A stretch of 64,000 nt of DNA from an uncultured Paracoccaceae bacterium (GCA_947503925.1 CANNFQ010000003.1:62001-126000); one strand, 5' to 3'. Shown: positions 10,918 through 19,444, counted from the first letter of the stretch. Program-made: numbers and translations. Notes: generated by a model not told the origin, from the sequence alone.

Positions 10918-12078
10918 ATGACTGACAGCAACCGCAAACCCGCCCTGTCTACGCGCATCGCCCAAGCCCTGCATTTTGTCGAGGATGGCACCGGCGCCGT
11001 CACCCCGGCGATCCAACCCGCGGCAACCTATGCCCGCGATGAGGATTATCAGGTGCGCAAACCCTACTGGTATCGCCGCGATGGCAGCCAGACCACGGCA
11101 CAGGCAGAGGCGGTGATTGCGGAACTGGAAGGGGCCACAGAGTCGCTTTTGTTCTCCTCCGGCATGTCGGCCTGTACTGCGGTGATCGAACATCTGCCAA
11201 CCGGCGCGCATGTGGTCGCCCCGAAGGTGATGTATCACGGTGTGCTGGCACAATTGCAGGGTTATGCGGCGAAGGGCCGGTTGACCCTGTCAGATTACAC
11301 TGCAGGCAATCTGGATGAGCTGGCCGCCGCCATCCAGCCCGGTGAAACAACGTTGGTCTGGGTCGAAACCCCCAATAACCCCAATTGGGAGGTCACGGAT
11401 ATCGCCGCTGCCGCCGAACTGGCCCATGCGGCGGGGGCCAAACTGATTACCGATTGCACGGGCACCCCCCCTTGCATGACCCGGGCGTTGGATTTTGGCG
11501 CGGATTTTTCATTTCATTCGGCCACCAAGTATCTGGGTGGTCATTCGGATGTGACTGCCGGGGTGCTGTCGGTCCGTGAAACCGGCACGTTCTGGGATGA
11601 GATCGCCATGGTGCGCAAGCTACAAGGCACCGTGCTGCAAAGTTTTGACGCCTGGCTTTTGATCCGGGGCATGCGCACCTTGTTTCTGCGGGTGGAAAGG
11701 GCCTGCCAGAATGCGATGGCCGTGGCCCGGCATTTTGACGGCCACCCGATGGTGGAACAGGTCCATTATCCCGGCCTGCCTGCCGATCCCGGCCATGAGG
11801 TTGCGCGGCGCCAGACCGATGGCCAGTTTGGCGCGATGATGTCGATCATCGTCAAAGGATCGGAGCAGACGGCGATTGACGTCTGCCGGTTCTGCGAGTT
11901 GTTTTACCCCGCTACATCGCTGGGCGGCGTCGAAAGCCTGATTGAGCATCGCAAGACAGTGTCGGGCGACGGCTTCCCTGTGCATCCAAGGCTGTTGCGC
12001 CTGTCCATCGGGATCGAGGATGCCGATGATCTGATCTATGATCTGGAACAGGCGCTGACGCGGGCGGCATCTAGCTGA
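10918..12078 (+). CDS. PLP-dependent transsulfuration enzyme (cystathionine synthase/lyase family)
   Basis: The 386-residue protein belongs to the Cys/Met metabolism fold-type I PLP family. The PLP Schiff-base lysine is in SFHSATKYLGGHSD (Lys204). The upstream KPYWYRRDGSQTTAQAEAVIAELEG segment and the C-terminal SLGGVESLIEHRK motif are family hallmarks. Members are cystathionine gamma-synthase, cystathionine lyases and methionine gamma-lyase. The precise reaction cannot be decided from sequence alone. Its last eight bases overlap the convergent end of the DnaB-like gene. Confidence 0.9.
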   Translation: MTDSNRKPALSTRIAQALHFVEDGTGAVTPAIQPAATYARDEDYQVRKPYWYRRDGSQTTAQAEAVIAELEGATESLLFSSGMSACTAVIEHLPTGAHVVAPKVMYHGVLAQLQGYAAKGRLTLSDYTAGNLDELAAAIQPGETTLVWVETPNNPNWEVTDIAAAAELAHAAGAKLITDCTGTPPCMTRALDFGADFSFHSATKYLGGHSDVTAGVLSVRETGTFWDEIAMVRKLQGTVLQSFDAWLLIRGMRTLFLRVERACQNAMAVARHFDGHPMVEQVHYPGLPADPGHEVARRQTDGQFGAMMSIIVKGSEQTAIDVCRFCELFYPATSLGGVESLIEHRKTVSGDGFPVHPRLLRLSIGIEDADDLIYDLEQALTRAASS

Positions 12079-12769
12079 TCACGACCTCACCCTCATGCAG
12101 GAAACAGGTTTTGCTGAACAGGCTCAGATCAACAGGGTTTGGCAGCCGGACATCGTCAATGCCGGGCATTGCCCCGGCCGAACCGTCAAAGCGTCGGTCG
12201 ATCTGTGAAATCAGGATGATGACATGACCACGCGCGCGCGCATGGTCCCGCAGCGCCCGCACTTGGGCGTCAAGCGGCGGCGTATCACGTCTCTGGTCCA
12301 GCAATTGCAGATAGTCGATTACGATACAGCCCGGACCGGTCACCGGCCGCGTTTGATTGATGATGTAGCTCGCGCTGATCCTATCGGACGTATCAGCCCG
12401 AAAGTCGGGGCCAAGAGTTTGCGGCGCGATCCCTATCGCCCGAAGACGCGCGACCACCTGCGCGGTGGTGTATTCAAGCGTAAAGAAAAACGCTGGACAG
12501 CCACGCCCAACGGCATCGGCCAGCACTTGCAGCCCCAGCAGGGTTTTGCCCTGACCAGGCCGTGCGCCAAGTAGGACAAAGTCACCGGCTGCACATCGGT
12601 CAAACAGCCTTCCGGTCGGCTGCCCCGCCTTTGCGGCAAGCAGGCCCCAATTGGGGAAACCTTCCTGTTCGGCAATGCAGTTGAGCGCCTGAAAATGCGG
12701 GATGTTCTGGTCGCGCCCATGTGCCTTGGCACGCTGTTTCAAAATCGGGATGGGGGCCGAGAGTTTCAT
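12071..12769 (-). CDS. Stand-alone DnaB-like RecA-fold ATPase
   Basis: The 232-residue protein resembles only the C-terminal motor domain of replicative helicase DnaB. The Walker A motif is GARPGQGKT, followed by FFFTLEYTTAQV, a Walker B strand CIVIDYLQLLDQRRD and a sensor-like ILISQIDRRFD. It lacks the DnaB N-terminal domain and linker. Instead it has about 60 residues with an ALNCIAEQEGFPNWGLLAAKA helix pair. The ATG at 12769 has a GGAAGG site; the longer upstream open frame is not typical of the family. Role unknown; helicase activity should not be assumed. Confidence 0.8.
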   Translation of the reverse strand: MKLSAPIPILKQRAKAHGRDQNIPHFQALNCIAEQEGFPNWGLLAAKAGQPTGRLFDRCAAGDFVLLGARPGQGKTLLGLQVLADAVGRGCPAFFFTLEYTTAQVVARLRAIGIAPQTLGPDFRADTSDRISASYIINQTRPVTGPGCIVIDYLQLLDQRRDTPPLDAQVRALRDHARARGHVIILISQIDRRFDGSAGAMPGIDDVRLPNPVDLSLFSKTCFLHEGEVVIS

Positions 12770-13073
12770 GACAAAACCTTCCATTGCGGGCGGTGGTTTA
12801 CAATCCCTCCTTATGCGCGCTGCCCGATCAGGTGGTTTGTGAAAACAGGCCCGGCACGTTACGTGCTTTCCCAGGCGGAGGGAGGAGGCCGAGGGCAATG
12901 GCCTTGGGCGAAGCTTAGCAAAGTCGTCCGGGCGCGCAAGTCGGCTCATGCTCATTTCCCGGCCGGATGGTCCGCGATGCGCGTTGAATGGCAGGTTCGG
13001 CAGGCCCGCCGTCCGCCTCTTGCAGTTTGTTATAGTATAAAATAACAATCTCTCAGACGGTGGAGGTCGATCG
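12770..13073. other. Intergenic region between the DnaB-like gene and zur
   Basis: These 304 bases separate two divergent genes. The right end holds the Zur-box-like palindrome and probable promoter of the zinc operon. The rest (12780-13015) has open frames on both strands without ribosome sites or recognisable products, and I see no RNA gene in it. Confidence 0.5.
13020..13048 (+). promoter_or_regulatory. Zur-box-like palindrome over the zur operon promoter
   Basis: An AT-rich palindrome stands out in GC-rich DNA. TTGTTAT (13027-13033) is mirrored by ATAACAA (13042-13048), with an inner GTTATA-G-TATAA core at 13029-13040. Alphaproteobacterial Zur boxes are built around GTTATA..TATAAC, so the match is good but not perfect. 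A possible promoter is TTGCAG (13020-13025), a 17-base spacer, then TAACAA (13043-13048), which places the palindrome across the spacer and -10. The zur start codon is 26 bases downstream, so autoregulation with zinc repression is inferred. Confidence 0.75.
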
Positions 13074-13460
13074 ATGAGAAAGCGTGCAGCAACCCGGCAA
13101 GATGATGTGTTGAACCTGCTGAGTGCCTGCGAAAGGCCGATGACCGCCTATCAGATTCTGGAACGACTTCAGGCAGTTGAGCCGGATATTGCCCCGCCGA
13201 CCGTGTATCGCACCCTGTCCGCCCTGACCGATCAGGGCCGCGCGCATCGGCTGGAATCGATCAAGGCCTTTGTCCCCTGCCGTTGCAACCATGTCGAAAG
13301 CGTGCCGGTCCTCGCGATATGCGAAGATTGCGGATCGGTCGAGGAACATGATGGCAGTGATCTTTTGCCGAAACTCACGGCACTGACGGATCGAAACGCC
13401 TTTCGGGCGGACCGGCATATCGTTGAAATCCATGGGCAATGCGGCACCTGCGCTGCCTGA
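13074..13460 (+). CDS. zur: Zinc uptake regulator Zur (Fur family)
   Basis: The 128-residue repressor has the Fur-family winged helix (PTVYRTLSALTDQGRAHRLES) followed by a dimer and metal-binding half. Cysteines in CRCNHVES, AICEDCGSVEE and the terminal GQCGTCAA form the structural zinc site and a possible regulatory site. Assignment to Zur rather than Fur, Mur or PerR rests on the following zinc-uptake genes and the Zur-box-like palindrome upstream. A GGTGGAGG site precedes the ATG. It lies 30 bases before the ZrgA-like gene. Confidence 0.88.
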   Translation: MRKRAATRQDDVLNLLSACERPMTAYQILERLQAVEPDIAPPTVYRTLSALTDQGRAHRLESIKAFVPCRCNHVESVPVLAICEDCGSVEEHDGSDLLPKLTALTDRNAFRADRHIVEIHGQCGTCAA

Positions 13461-13490
13461 ACCCTCCCTTCCAACCATCACGGATTCTCC

Positions 13491-14147
13491 ATGAAACACG
13501 CACTGTCCCTTATTGCTCTTGTCGCAGCCATGCCTGCATTCGCCGAAGATACACGTCAGCTGGACGCCCACGAACATGGTGTTGGTGCTCTTGACATCGC
13601 CATTGACGATAAGGTTGTTGCGATGGAGTTCCATGCGCCGGGTGCCGATATCGTCGGGTTCGAATATGCCCCGAAAAGTGACGCCGATCTTGCCGCTATT
13701 GAGGCCGCGATCACAACGCTCAGCGCACCGCTGGATCTGTTCGCCCTGCCGGACGCCGCAGCCTGCACAGTGACCGAGGCGCAGGCCGAACTGGAAAGCG
13801 AGGAGGCCCATGATGAACATGATGAGGAACATCATGACGCGCATGGCGAAGAACATCATGATGAACATGACGATGATCACGCGAAAGAAGGTCATGATGA
13901 TCACAAGAAACATGGCGATCAGGACCACGAAGACCACGCGGAACATGGTGATGCGGTGAGCCATACGGAATTCCACGCGGAATATGTGCTGATCTGCGAC
14001 AATCCGGGTGCGTTAACTTCGATCAGTTTCGCCTATTTCGATACCTTCCCGAATGCGCAAGAGGTCGAGGTGCAGGTTGTCACGGCAACCGGTGCGCAGG
14101 CGTTCGAAGTGGGACGTGACGCCCCCATCTTAGAGTTGGGGCGCTAA
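13491..14147 (+). CDS. zrgA: Periplasmic His-rich zinc-binding protein (DUF2796, ZrgA-like)
   Basis: The 218-residue protein has a signal peptide of about 18 residues (cleaved after PAFA). An N-terminal QLDAHEHGVG motif and a beta domain with two cysteines (92 and 169) match DUF2796. Between residues 107 and 158 there are about 16 histidines mixed with Asp and Glu, a likely zinc-collecting loop. DUF2796 proteins are the A component of the Zrg zinc-uptake system described in Vibrio cholerae. Here it precedes an ABC pair and two DUF3299 genes, as in that system. The role as zinc chaperone is inferred. Confidence 0.85.
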   Translation: MKHALSLIALVAAMPAFAEDTRQLDAHEHGVGALDIAIDDKVVAMEFHAPGADIVGFEYAPKSDADLAAIEAAITTLSAPLDLFALPDAAACTVTEAQAELESEEAHDEHDEEHHDAHGEEHHDEHDDDHAKEGHDDHKKHGDQDHEDHAEHGDAVSHTEFHAEYVLICDNPGALTSISFAYFDTFPNAQEVEVQVVTATGAQAFEVGRDAPILELGR

Positions 14148-14153
14148 GCGCAG

Positions 14154-14849
14154 ATGATGGGTGCCGTTCTTGAACTGTCAGATATCGGCTATCGATGGCC
14201 CGGGCGGGCTGCGTTTTCGCTGACCGTGCCGGACCTGACGGTTCAAAGGGGTGAATCGGTTCTACTGCTTGGGGAAAGCGGTTCCGGGAAATCGACACTC
14301 TTGTCGCTGATCTGTGGCACGATTCTGCCGGACCGGGGTACCGTACGTATCGCAGGCACCGAAGTTTCGAAATTGTCAGCCCGTGCGCGTGACAGGTTCC
14401 GGGCGGAACAGATCGGCGTTATCTTTCAGCAGTTCAATCTGCTCCCCTTTGGATCGGTCACGGATAACATCCTGCTGCCGCTCCGCTTTGCACCGCAACG
14501 TCGCAAGCGTGCCGGGGACGGGGCAGCGGAGGCAGTGAAGCTTTGCACAGCGCTCGGCCTGCCAAAAGACATTATTCAAGCGAAGGCCACCACCTTGAGC
14601 GTTGGACAACAGCAACGTGTTGCCGTCGCCCGCGCGCTTATCGGTCAGCCGCCGCTGATCATCGCGGATGAACCCACATCAGCCCTTGATGCGGATAGCC
14701 AGACAGCCTTTCTGGACCTTTTATTTGCGCAGACTGCCAAACATCAAACCGCGCTTTTGATGGTCAGCCATGATCCACGGCTGGGCGACCGGTTTGACCG
14801 CGTCATCCGAATGGAAGACATCGCAGTGATTGAACGGGCAGCCGCATGA
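14154..14849 (+). CDS. ABC transporter ATP-binding protein of the Zrg-like zinc system
   Basis: The 231-residue ATPase has Walker A GESGSGKST (~40-48), a Q-loop in IFQQFNLLPFG, the signature LSVGQQQRVAVA and Walker B LIIADEPTSALD. It belongs to the MacB/LolD class, which couples ATP hydrolysis to periplasmic movements of an FtsX-like partner rather than classic import. The start may be the ATG at 14154 or 14157. It follows zrgA by six bases and overlaps the permease gene by four. The zinc role comes from context. Confidence 0.9.
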   Translation: MMGAVLELSDIGYRWPGRAAFSLTVPDLTVQRGESVLLLGESGSGKSTLLSLICGTILPDRGTVRIAGTEVSKLSARARDRFRAEQIGVIFQQFNLLPFGSVTDNILLPLRFAPQRRKRAGDGAAEAVKLCTALGLPKDIIQAKATTLSVGQQQRVAVARALIGQPPLIIADEPTSALDADSQTAFLDLLFAQTAKHQTALLMVSHDPRLGDRFDRVIRMEDIAVIERAAA

Positions 14850-16096
14850 TTTTCCGGCTCGCCATTGCCTCGCTTTTTGCTCGGGCTCTGACCGTGGGCA
14901 TGACTGTCCTTGCGATTGCGCTGTCGGTCGCCCTGTTTCTGGGCGTGGAAAAAGTGCGAACCGGGGCCAAGGCCAGCTTTGCCGATACGATTTCCGGCAC
15001 CGATCTGATTGTCGGCGCGCGTTCCGGATCGGTGCAACTGTTGCTTTATTCGGTGTTTCGCATTGGCAATGCCACCAATAATGTGACTTGGGAAAGCTAT
15101 CAGGACATTGCCGCGCGTCCTGATGTGGAATGGATTGTCCCGATTTCATTGGGCGACAGCCATCGCCAGTTCCGTGTGATGGGTACAAGTTCGGCTTTTT
15201 TCGAACATTACAAATACCGGCAAGGCAGATCGCTGGCGGTCGCGGATGGGGTCCTCATGGATGACCTGTTTGATACCGTGATCGGGGCCGATGTCGCCGC
15301 GACGTTGGGCTATAGCGTGGATGACCCGATTGTCGTCGCCCATGGGCTGGCATCATTTACTGAACACAAGGATCAGCCGTTCCGCGTATCGGGCATTCTG
15401 GAAAAGACCGGAACGCCAGTGGACCGCACCGTGATCGTCAGTATGGAGGCGATTGAGGCAATCCATGTTGACTGGCAAAGCGGCGCGCAAATGCCCGGCC
15501 AGTCCACGCCGGTTGAGGTGATCCGGCAGATGGATCTCACCCCAAAGGCCGTCACAGCCGCGCTTGTTGGGGTCGAAAGCCCATTGCAGACCTTTGCCTT
15601 GCAACGCGCAATCAATGAATACCGGCAAGAGCCCTTGCTGGCCATCTTGCCCGGTGTCGCCTTGCAAGAGCTTTGGGGGATTGTCGGGATTGCGGAAACG
15701 GCGCTGCTGGCAGTGTCTGCCATGGTGGTTGTGACCGCGCTGATCGGAATGATGGCCACAATTTTTTCCAGCCTCAATGAACGCCGCCGCGAAATGGCAA
15801 TCTTTCGGGCCATGGGTGCGCGACCCGCCACCATTCTGTCCATGCTGGTTTTTGAGGCCATGGTGATGGCGGCCGTTGGTGCGTTGTTTGGGCTGCTGTT
15901 CCTTTATCTGGGTCTGATCATCGCCCAGCCGATCCTTGACAGCGCATTTGGCATGTGGCTGCCCATTGACGCGCCGACATTGCGGGAGTTCTGGGTTATC
16001 GTTGCCGTGGTTTGTGCTGGCGCAATCGTGAGCCTTGTTCCCGCTTTGCGGGCTTACAGAATGTCGGTTGCTGATGGTATGATGGTCAAAACGTGA
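14846..16096 (+). CDS. MacB/FtsX-type ABC permease of the Zrg-like zinc system
   Basis: The 416-residue protein has one N-terminal membrane helix (around LTVGMTVLAIALSVALFLG). A large periplasmic domain spans ~40-275. Three C-terminal helices follow, with the FtsX-family RRREMAIFRAMGARP cytoplasmic loop between the first two. This topology is typical of mechanotransmission ABC systems such as MacB and LolCE. It probably works with the ATPase and the periplasmic proteins of this operon. Its start overlaps the ATPase stop by four bases (ATGA). Confidence 0.88.
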   Translation: MIFRLAIASLFARALTVGMTVLAIALSVALFLGVEKVRTGAKASFADTISGTDLIVGARSGSVQLLLYSVFRIGNATNNVTWESYQDIAARPDVEWIVPISLGDSHRQFRVMGTSSAFFEHYKYRQGRSLAVADGVLMDDLFDTVIGADVAATLGYSVDDPIVVAHGLASFTEHKDQPFRVSGILEKTGTPVDRTVIVSMEAIEAIHVDWQSGAQMPGQSTPVEVIRQMDLTPKAVTAALVGVESPLQTFALQRAINEYRQEPLLAILPGVALQELWGIVGIAETALLAVSAMVVVTALIGMMATIFSSLNERRREMAIFRAMGARPATILSMLVFEAMVMAAVGALFGLLFLYLGLIIAQPILDSAFGMWLPIDAPTLREFWVIVAVVCAGAIVSLVPALRAYRMSVADGMMVKT

Positions 16097-16118
16097 TGCA
16101 GAGATTGAGGTATCTCAA

Positions 16119-16619
16119 ATGATGAATCGCAGAGCTACATTGATGCTTTTGTCGGCCACGGTTGCGGCACCGAAGGCGGCACTTGCTGCCACGGCACGGG
16201 AAATCGAATGGGATGACCTGATCCCCCCTGGCGTGCCCTATTCCGAGATCATCGGTGAGGGAGAGATCGATCTGGTCAATGATCAGTGGAACCCGATCTA
16301 TGACGCCAACGGGATCAAGCTGAATGAAGAGCTGAACGGCGCCTATATCCGGATGCCGGGCTTTATCATTCCCTTTGACGTCAGCGCAGAGGGCGTCACG
16401 AATTTCATGCTTGTGCCTTATGTCGGGGCCTGCATCCATACCCCGCCGCCGCCCGCCAACCAGCTGGTCATGGTCAACGCCGCGGAACCTTGGCCCGGTG
16501 ACCAGCTTTGGGATCCGGTTTGGGTCACGGGCGTGATGCGTACGCAGCTTCAGTCAACTGGCCTTGGCCAGACAGGTTATTCCATCGCGGCTGACGAGAT
16601 GGAGGTCTATGTCTGGTGA
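16119..16619 (+). CDS. Periplasmic DUF3299 protein, first of a tandem pair
   Basis: The 166-residue protein has a signal peptide (cleavage near ALAATA) and then the REIEWDDLIPPG opening and RMPGFIIPFD strand. The DUF3299 hallmark VPYVGACIHTPPPPANQ follows, with its single Cys and His. DUF3299 proteins accompany ZrgA and MacB-like ABC genes in Zrg-type zinc systems. The conserved Cys and His could bind zinc, which is inference. It lies 22 bases after the permease gene and overlaps the next DUF3299 gene by four bases. Confidence 0.88.
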   Translation: MMNRRATLMLLSATVAAPKAALAATAREIEWDDLIPPGVPYSEIIGEGEIDLVNDQWNPIYDANGIKLNEELNGAYIRMPGFIIPFDVSAEGVTNFMLVPYVGACIHTPPPPANQLVMVNAAEPWPGDQLWDPVWVTGVMRTQLQSTGLGQTGYSIAADEMEVYVW

Positions 16620-17125
16620 CCCGCATTTTGCAACGCCGCGCGGTTCTCGCCGGAATGGCAGCTGCCGCAGTTTTACCCGGCCCGGCGCAGGCCGAGGAAG
16701 TCATTGACCTTGATTGGGACGACCTGCTGCCGCAAGGCCAAGTGACGGTTCCCAACGCATTGCGCGGTTTGCTTGAACATGATGAAACTGCGCCGCTTTT
16801 CAGCGAGCAGCCTGCATCAACAGGCGTCAGGACGGACTGGAACGGACAGATCGTGCGTCTGCCGGGCTTCATCGTTCCCATTGATTATAGCGGGACCGGC
16901 GTCACCGCCTTCATTCTGGTTCCTTATGTGGGTGCGTGTGTGCATGTGCCACCTCCGCCCGCCAATCAGCTGGTTTTTGTCACCACCCCAACACCTTATG
17001 AAAGCAAAGGGCTGTTTGAGCCGGTCAATGTCATCGGGATGTTTGGCGTCTCATCGATTTCGACTCAATTGGCCGAGATCGGCTATGCGTTGTCAGCCGA
17101 CAGGATTGAACCCTATCGCAGTTAA
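16616..17125 (+). CDS. Periplasmic DUF3299 protein, second of a tandem pair
   Basis: The 169-residue paralogue of the preceding protein starts at a GTG overlapping its stop by four bases. It has an RR-containing signal peptide (cleavage near GPAQA), the opening DLDWDDLLPQG, RLPGFIVPID and the same VPYVGACVHVPPPPANQ motif. The two copies are clearly diverged, so they probably have distinct roles, perhaps as a heterodimer. It is the last gene of the zinc operon. A possible terminator hairpin lies about 220 bases downstream. Confidence 0.88.
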   Translation: MTRILQRRAVLAGMAAAAVLPGPAQAEEVIDLDWDDLLPQGQVTVPNALRGLLEHDETAPLFSEQPASTGVRTDWNGQIVRLPGFIVPIDYSGTGVTAFILVPYVGACVHVPPPPANQLVFVTTPTPYESKGLFEPVNVIGMFGVSSISTQLAEIGYALSADRIEPYRS

Positions 17126-17344
17126 CCCGTCTCGATGTAACGTTGATGCCCCTTGGGCAATCTCTGTGGCAGGATTTATTTGCAAACTTTCGATGAAAAC
17201 CTGTCTGCCGACCCCAGCTATGTTCCTATTTTTGCCGATTCGCGAATCAGGGGATTGACCGCGAATCACTTACTCGTCTACGTTCGCGTTTAACGAAGCG
17301 CCTAGGAAATAAGGCGTAACAGAGCAGTCTTGGCAGGGCGAGTG

Positions 17345-17374
17345 GGCAGGCATTGCGCCTGTCTTCTTGTTTTT
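17345..17374 (+). terminator. Possible terminator of the zinc operon
   Basis: GGCAGGC (17345-17351) pairs with GCCTGTC (17357-17363, one G-U pair) around a 5-base loop, followed by TTCTTGTTTTT. It lies 220 bases after the last operon gene and just before the convergent DUF2189 stop. The 17126-17344 stretch before it contains no gene I can support. Confidence 0.45.
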
Positions 17375-17392
17375 GGGGTGTGGCGTCCCGCG

Positions 17393-18247
17393 TCAGACCA
17401 CGGCCCGCCGGTAAAGATGCCACGTCGCATGCCCCAGCACGGGCAAGGCGATGATCATGCCCACGAACAGGGTCAGAACCCCCAGCCCCAGCAAAGCCAC
17501 GACAATCAGCCCCCAAACGGCCACAACCACAGGATTCTTGCGGGCGATCTGAACGGACGTCACCACCGCCTTGGGGATACCCACATGCCGGTCGATCAGC
17601 ATGGGAAAGGATACCAGACTGATTGCCAGCACCACTACGGCGAAGGCAGCGCCAATGGCCACACCTGCCACAAGCATGGTCCAGCCCCGCCCTGTGGTGA
17701 ACACGTCGTTCAGAAACCCAAGCGCCGATAGTGGCGGCTCGGGTCCCAAGGTGACACCATAAAGCGTGAAGGCCGTAATCATCCAGGCAAGAAAGAGTGC
17801 TGCAAGATAGAGCCCAAGCACCGCGATGGGCACGAAGGACGGCGACCGTATCACGTCAAAGGCGTCGCGCCAGTCCGCCTTTCCGTCACGTTCGCGTTTG
17901 CGGCTCATCTCGTAAAGCCCGATGGCCGCGACCGGCCCGACAAGGGCAAAACCGGCAATCAACGGAAAGAGGAGTGGTAACATCTCGCGGTTGACCACAA
18001 AAAGCGTCAGCACAAATCCGACAATCGGATAAACGAGAACGATGAACATCACATCCGTGCGCAGGGCAGTGAAGTCGTCATAGCCTTTACGCAGGGCGAT
18101 CTTCAGATCAGTGACTTTCAGATCACGTAACTCGATTGGTGCTGCAGTTGCGCCGCCAAGCTCCGCGGCACCTTCCTTGAGATAACGAGAGCGCCGTCTG
18201 ATGGCCTGCACAAACCAAGATGCCGGATTTCCGATGGTATCGACCAT
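17393..18247 (-). CDS. DUF2189 integral membrane protein
   Basis: The 284-residue membrane protein has about six hydrophobic segments and the DUF2189 pattern. It shows YDDFTALRTDVMFIVLVYP near the first helix, PLLFPLIAGFALVGPVAAIGLYEMSR, and the later SFPMLIDRHVG followed by NPVVVAVWG. The function of the family is unknown. The ATG at 18247 has an AGGAG site eight bases upstream. It lies 141 bases downstream of zapE on the same strand and converges on the zinc operon; no functional link is evident. Confidence 0.85.
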   Translation of the reverse strand: MVDTIGNPASWFVQAIRRRSRYLKEGAAELGGATAAPIELRDLKVTDLKIALRKGYDDFTALRTDVMFIVLVYPIVGFVLTLFVVNREMLPLLFPLIAGFALVGPVAAIGLYEMSRKRERDGKADWRDAFDVIRSPSFVPIAVLGLYLAALFLAWMITAFTLYGVTLGPEPPLSALGFLNDVFTTGRGWTMLVAGVAIGAAFAVVVLAISLVSFPMLIDRHVGIPKAVVTSVQIARKNPVVVAVWGLIVVALLGLGVLTLFVGMIIALPVLGHATWHLYRRAVV

Positions 18248-18388
18248 GACGCATACTCCTGTTGATCTGGGTGAAGGACCTCGAACTTGCAAAATCGTTA
18301 GGATGTATATTAGCAGAAAAACCGGTTTCTGTCGCCACGGGTCAAGCCGATGTGATGACGCACATCGCCGGAACCGGTCAAGGCGCAG

Positions 18389-19444
18389 TCATTTACCCCA
18401 GCCGTCAGACTGCATTTCGCGCAAACGGCTGGCTGTCCGTTCGAACTCAAACGTGCCCTCACCCTCGAGATAGAGCATTTCCGGCGTCGCAGCGGCAGAG
18501 CAGATCAGCTGCACCTTTGCTTCGTAGAGCGCGTCGATCAGGGTGACGAAACGCTTTGCCTCGTTGAAGTTGTTCCGCGACAGTGCGGGGATATCCTCCA
18601 GTATCAGCACCCGAACGGCTTCGGCCAGCGCCAGGTAATCGGCTGCCCCAAGCGGTTTGCCGCAAAGGTCAAAGAATTTCGCCCGTGCCACCCCGTTATG
18701 AAATTGCGGCAATTCCACCTGCCGCCCTTTCACATGCAAGACAAGCGGTTCGGACTGACCACCGCTGAAATCATGCCAGATTTGCGCGATGGCGGTCCGC
18801 GCATCTGCATCGATGGGGGTGAAATAGCTGGGTGATCCTGCCAACCGGTTTTGCCGGTAGTCGGTGTCGCTGGTCAGTTCATGCACCACCATGTGGTGTT
18901 TCAGAAGGTCGATGAAGGGCAGGAACAACTGCCGGTTCAGCCCATCCTTGTAAAGGTCATCTGGGGGCCGGTTCGAGGTGGTGACAACAGTCACACCCGC
19001 ATCGAACAGGGCCTCGAAAAGCCGCCCGACCAGCATCGCGTCCGTAATATCTGTGATCTGCATTTCGTCAAAGGCCAGAAAACGCACATCACCAGCCAGT
19101 TTCGCCGCCACCGGCGCAATCGCATCGTCGACCCCGCGTTTGCGCGCGTCGTTTATCTCTGCATGCACCCATTGCATGAAAGCGTGAAAATGCCGCCGCT
19201 GTTTTGCTACGCTGACGTGATCATAAAGCAGGTCCATCAACATGGATTTGCCACGTCCGACCCCGCCCCACATATATAGGCCGGGCACCGCGGCTGCCGT
19301 CGCTTTGCGAAAGAGGCTTTTCTTGACCGGGGCAGCCAGCCCTTCGCGCACCCTGTCAAGTTCGGGCAGCACGGCCAATTGCGCGGGATCACTGGTTAAC
19401 GTGCCCGCCGCGACGGCGGACTGGTATGCCTCTTGCACTGTCAT
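18389..19444 (-). CDS. zapE: Cell division protein ZapE (AFG1-like ATPase)
   Basis: The 351-residue P-loop ATPase has Walker A GGVGRGKSMLMDL near residue 60 and Walker B FLAFDEMQITD. The remainder shows typical AFG1/ZapE segments such as VVTTSNRPPDDLYKDGLNR and FFDLCGKPLGAADYLALA. ZapE associates with the Z-ring and affects constriction under some conditions; AFG1 in mitochondria assists membrane protein turnover. It is divergent from the GNAT gene, with 49 bases between starts. Confidence 0.93.
   Translation of the reverse strand: MTVQEAYQSAVAAGTLTSDPAQLAVLPELDRVREGLAAPVKKSLFRKATAAAVPGLYMWGGVGRGKSMLMDLLYDHVSVAKQRRHFHAFMQWVHAEINDARKRGVDDAIAPVAAKLAGDVRFLAFDEMQITDITDAMLVGRLFEALFDAGVTVVTTSNRPPDDLYKDGLNRQLFLPFIDLLKHHMVVHELTSDTDYRQNRLAGSPSYFTPIDADARTAIAQIWHDFSGGQSEPLVLHVKGRQVELPQFHNGVARAKFFDLCGKPLGAADYLALAEAVRVLILEDIPALSRNNFNEAKRFVTLIDALYEAKVQLICSAAATPEMLYLEGEGTFEFERTASRLREMQSDGWGK

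Noticed and set aside
13800-13965. Tandem GAACATCATGATGAACATG-type DNA repeats, possibly a microsatellite or CRISPR-like array
   Set aside because: The repetition comes from alternating His, Asp and Glu codons in the zrgA gene; there are no spacers.
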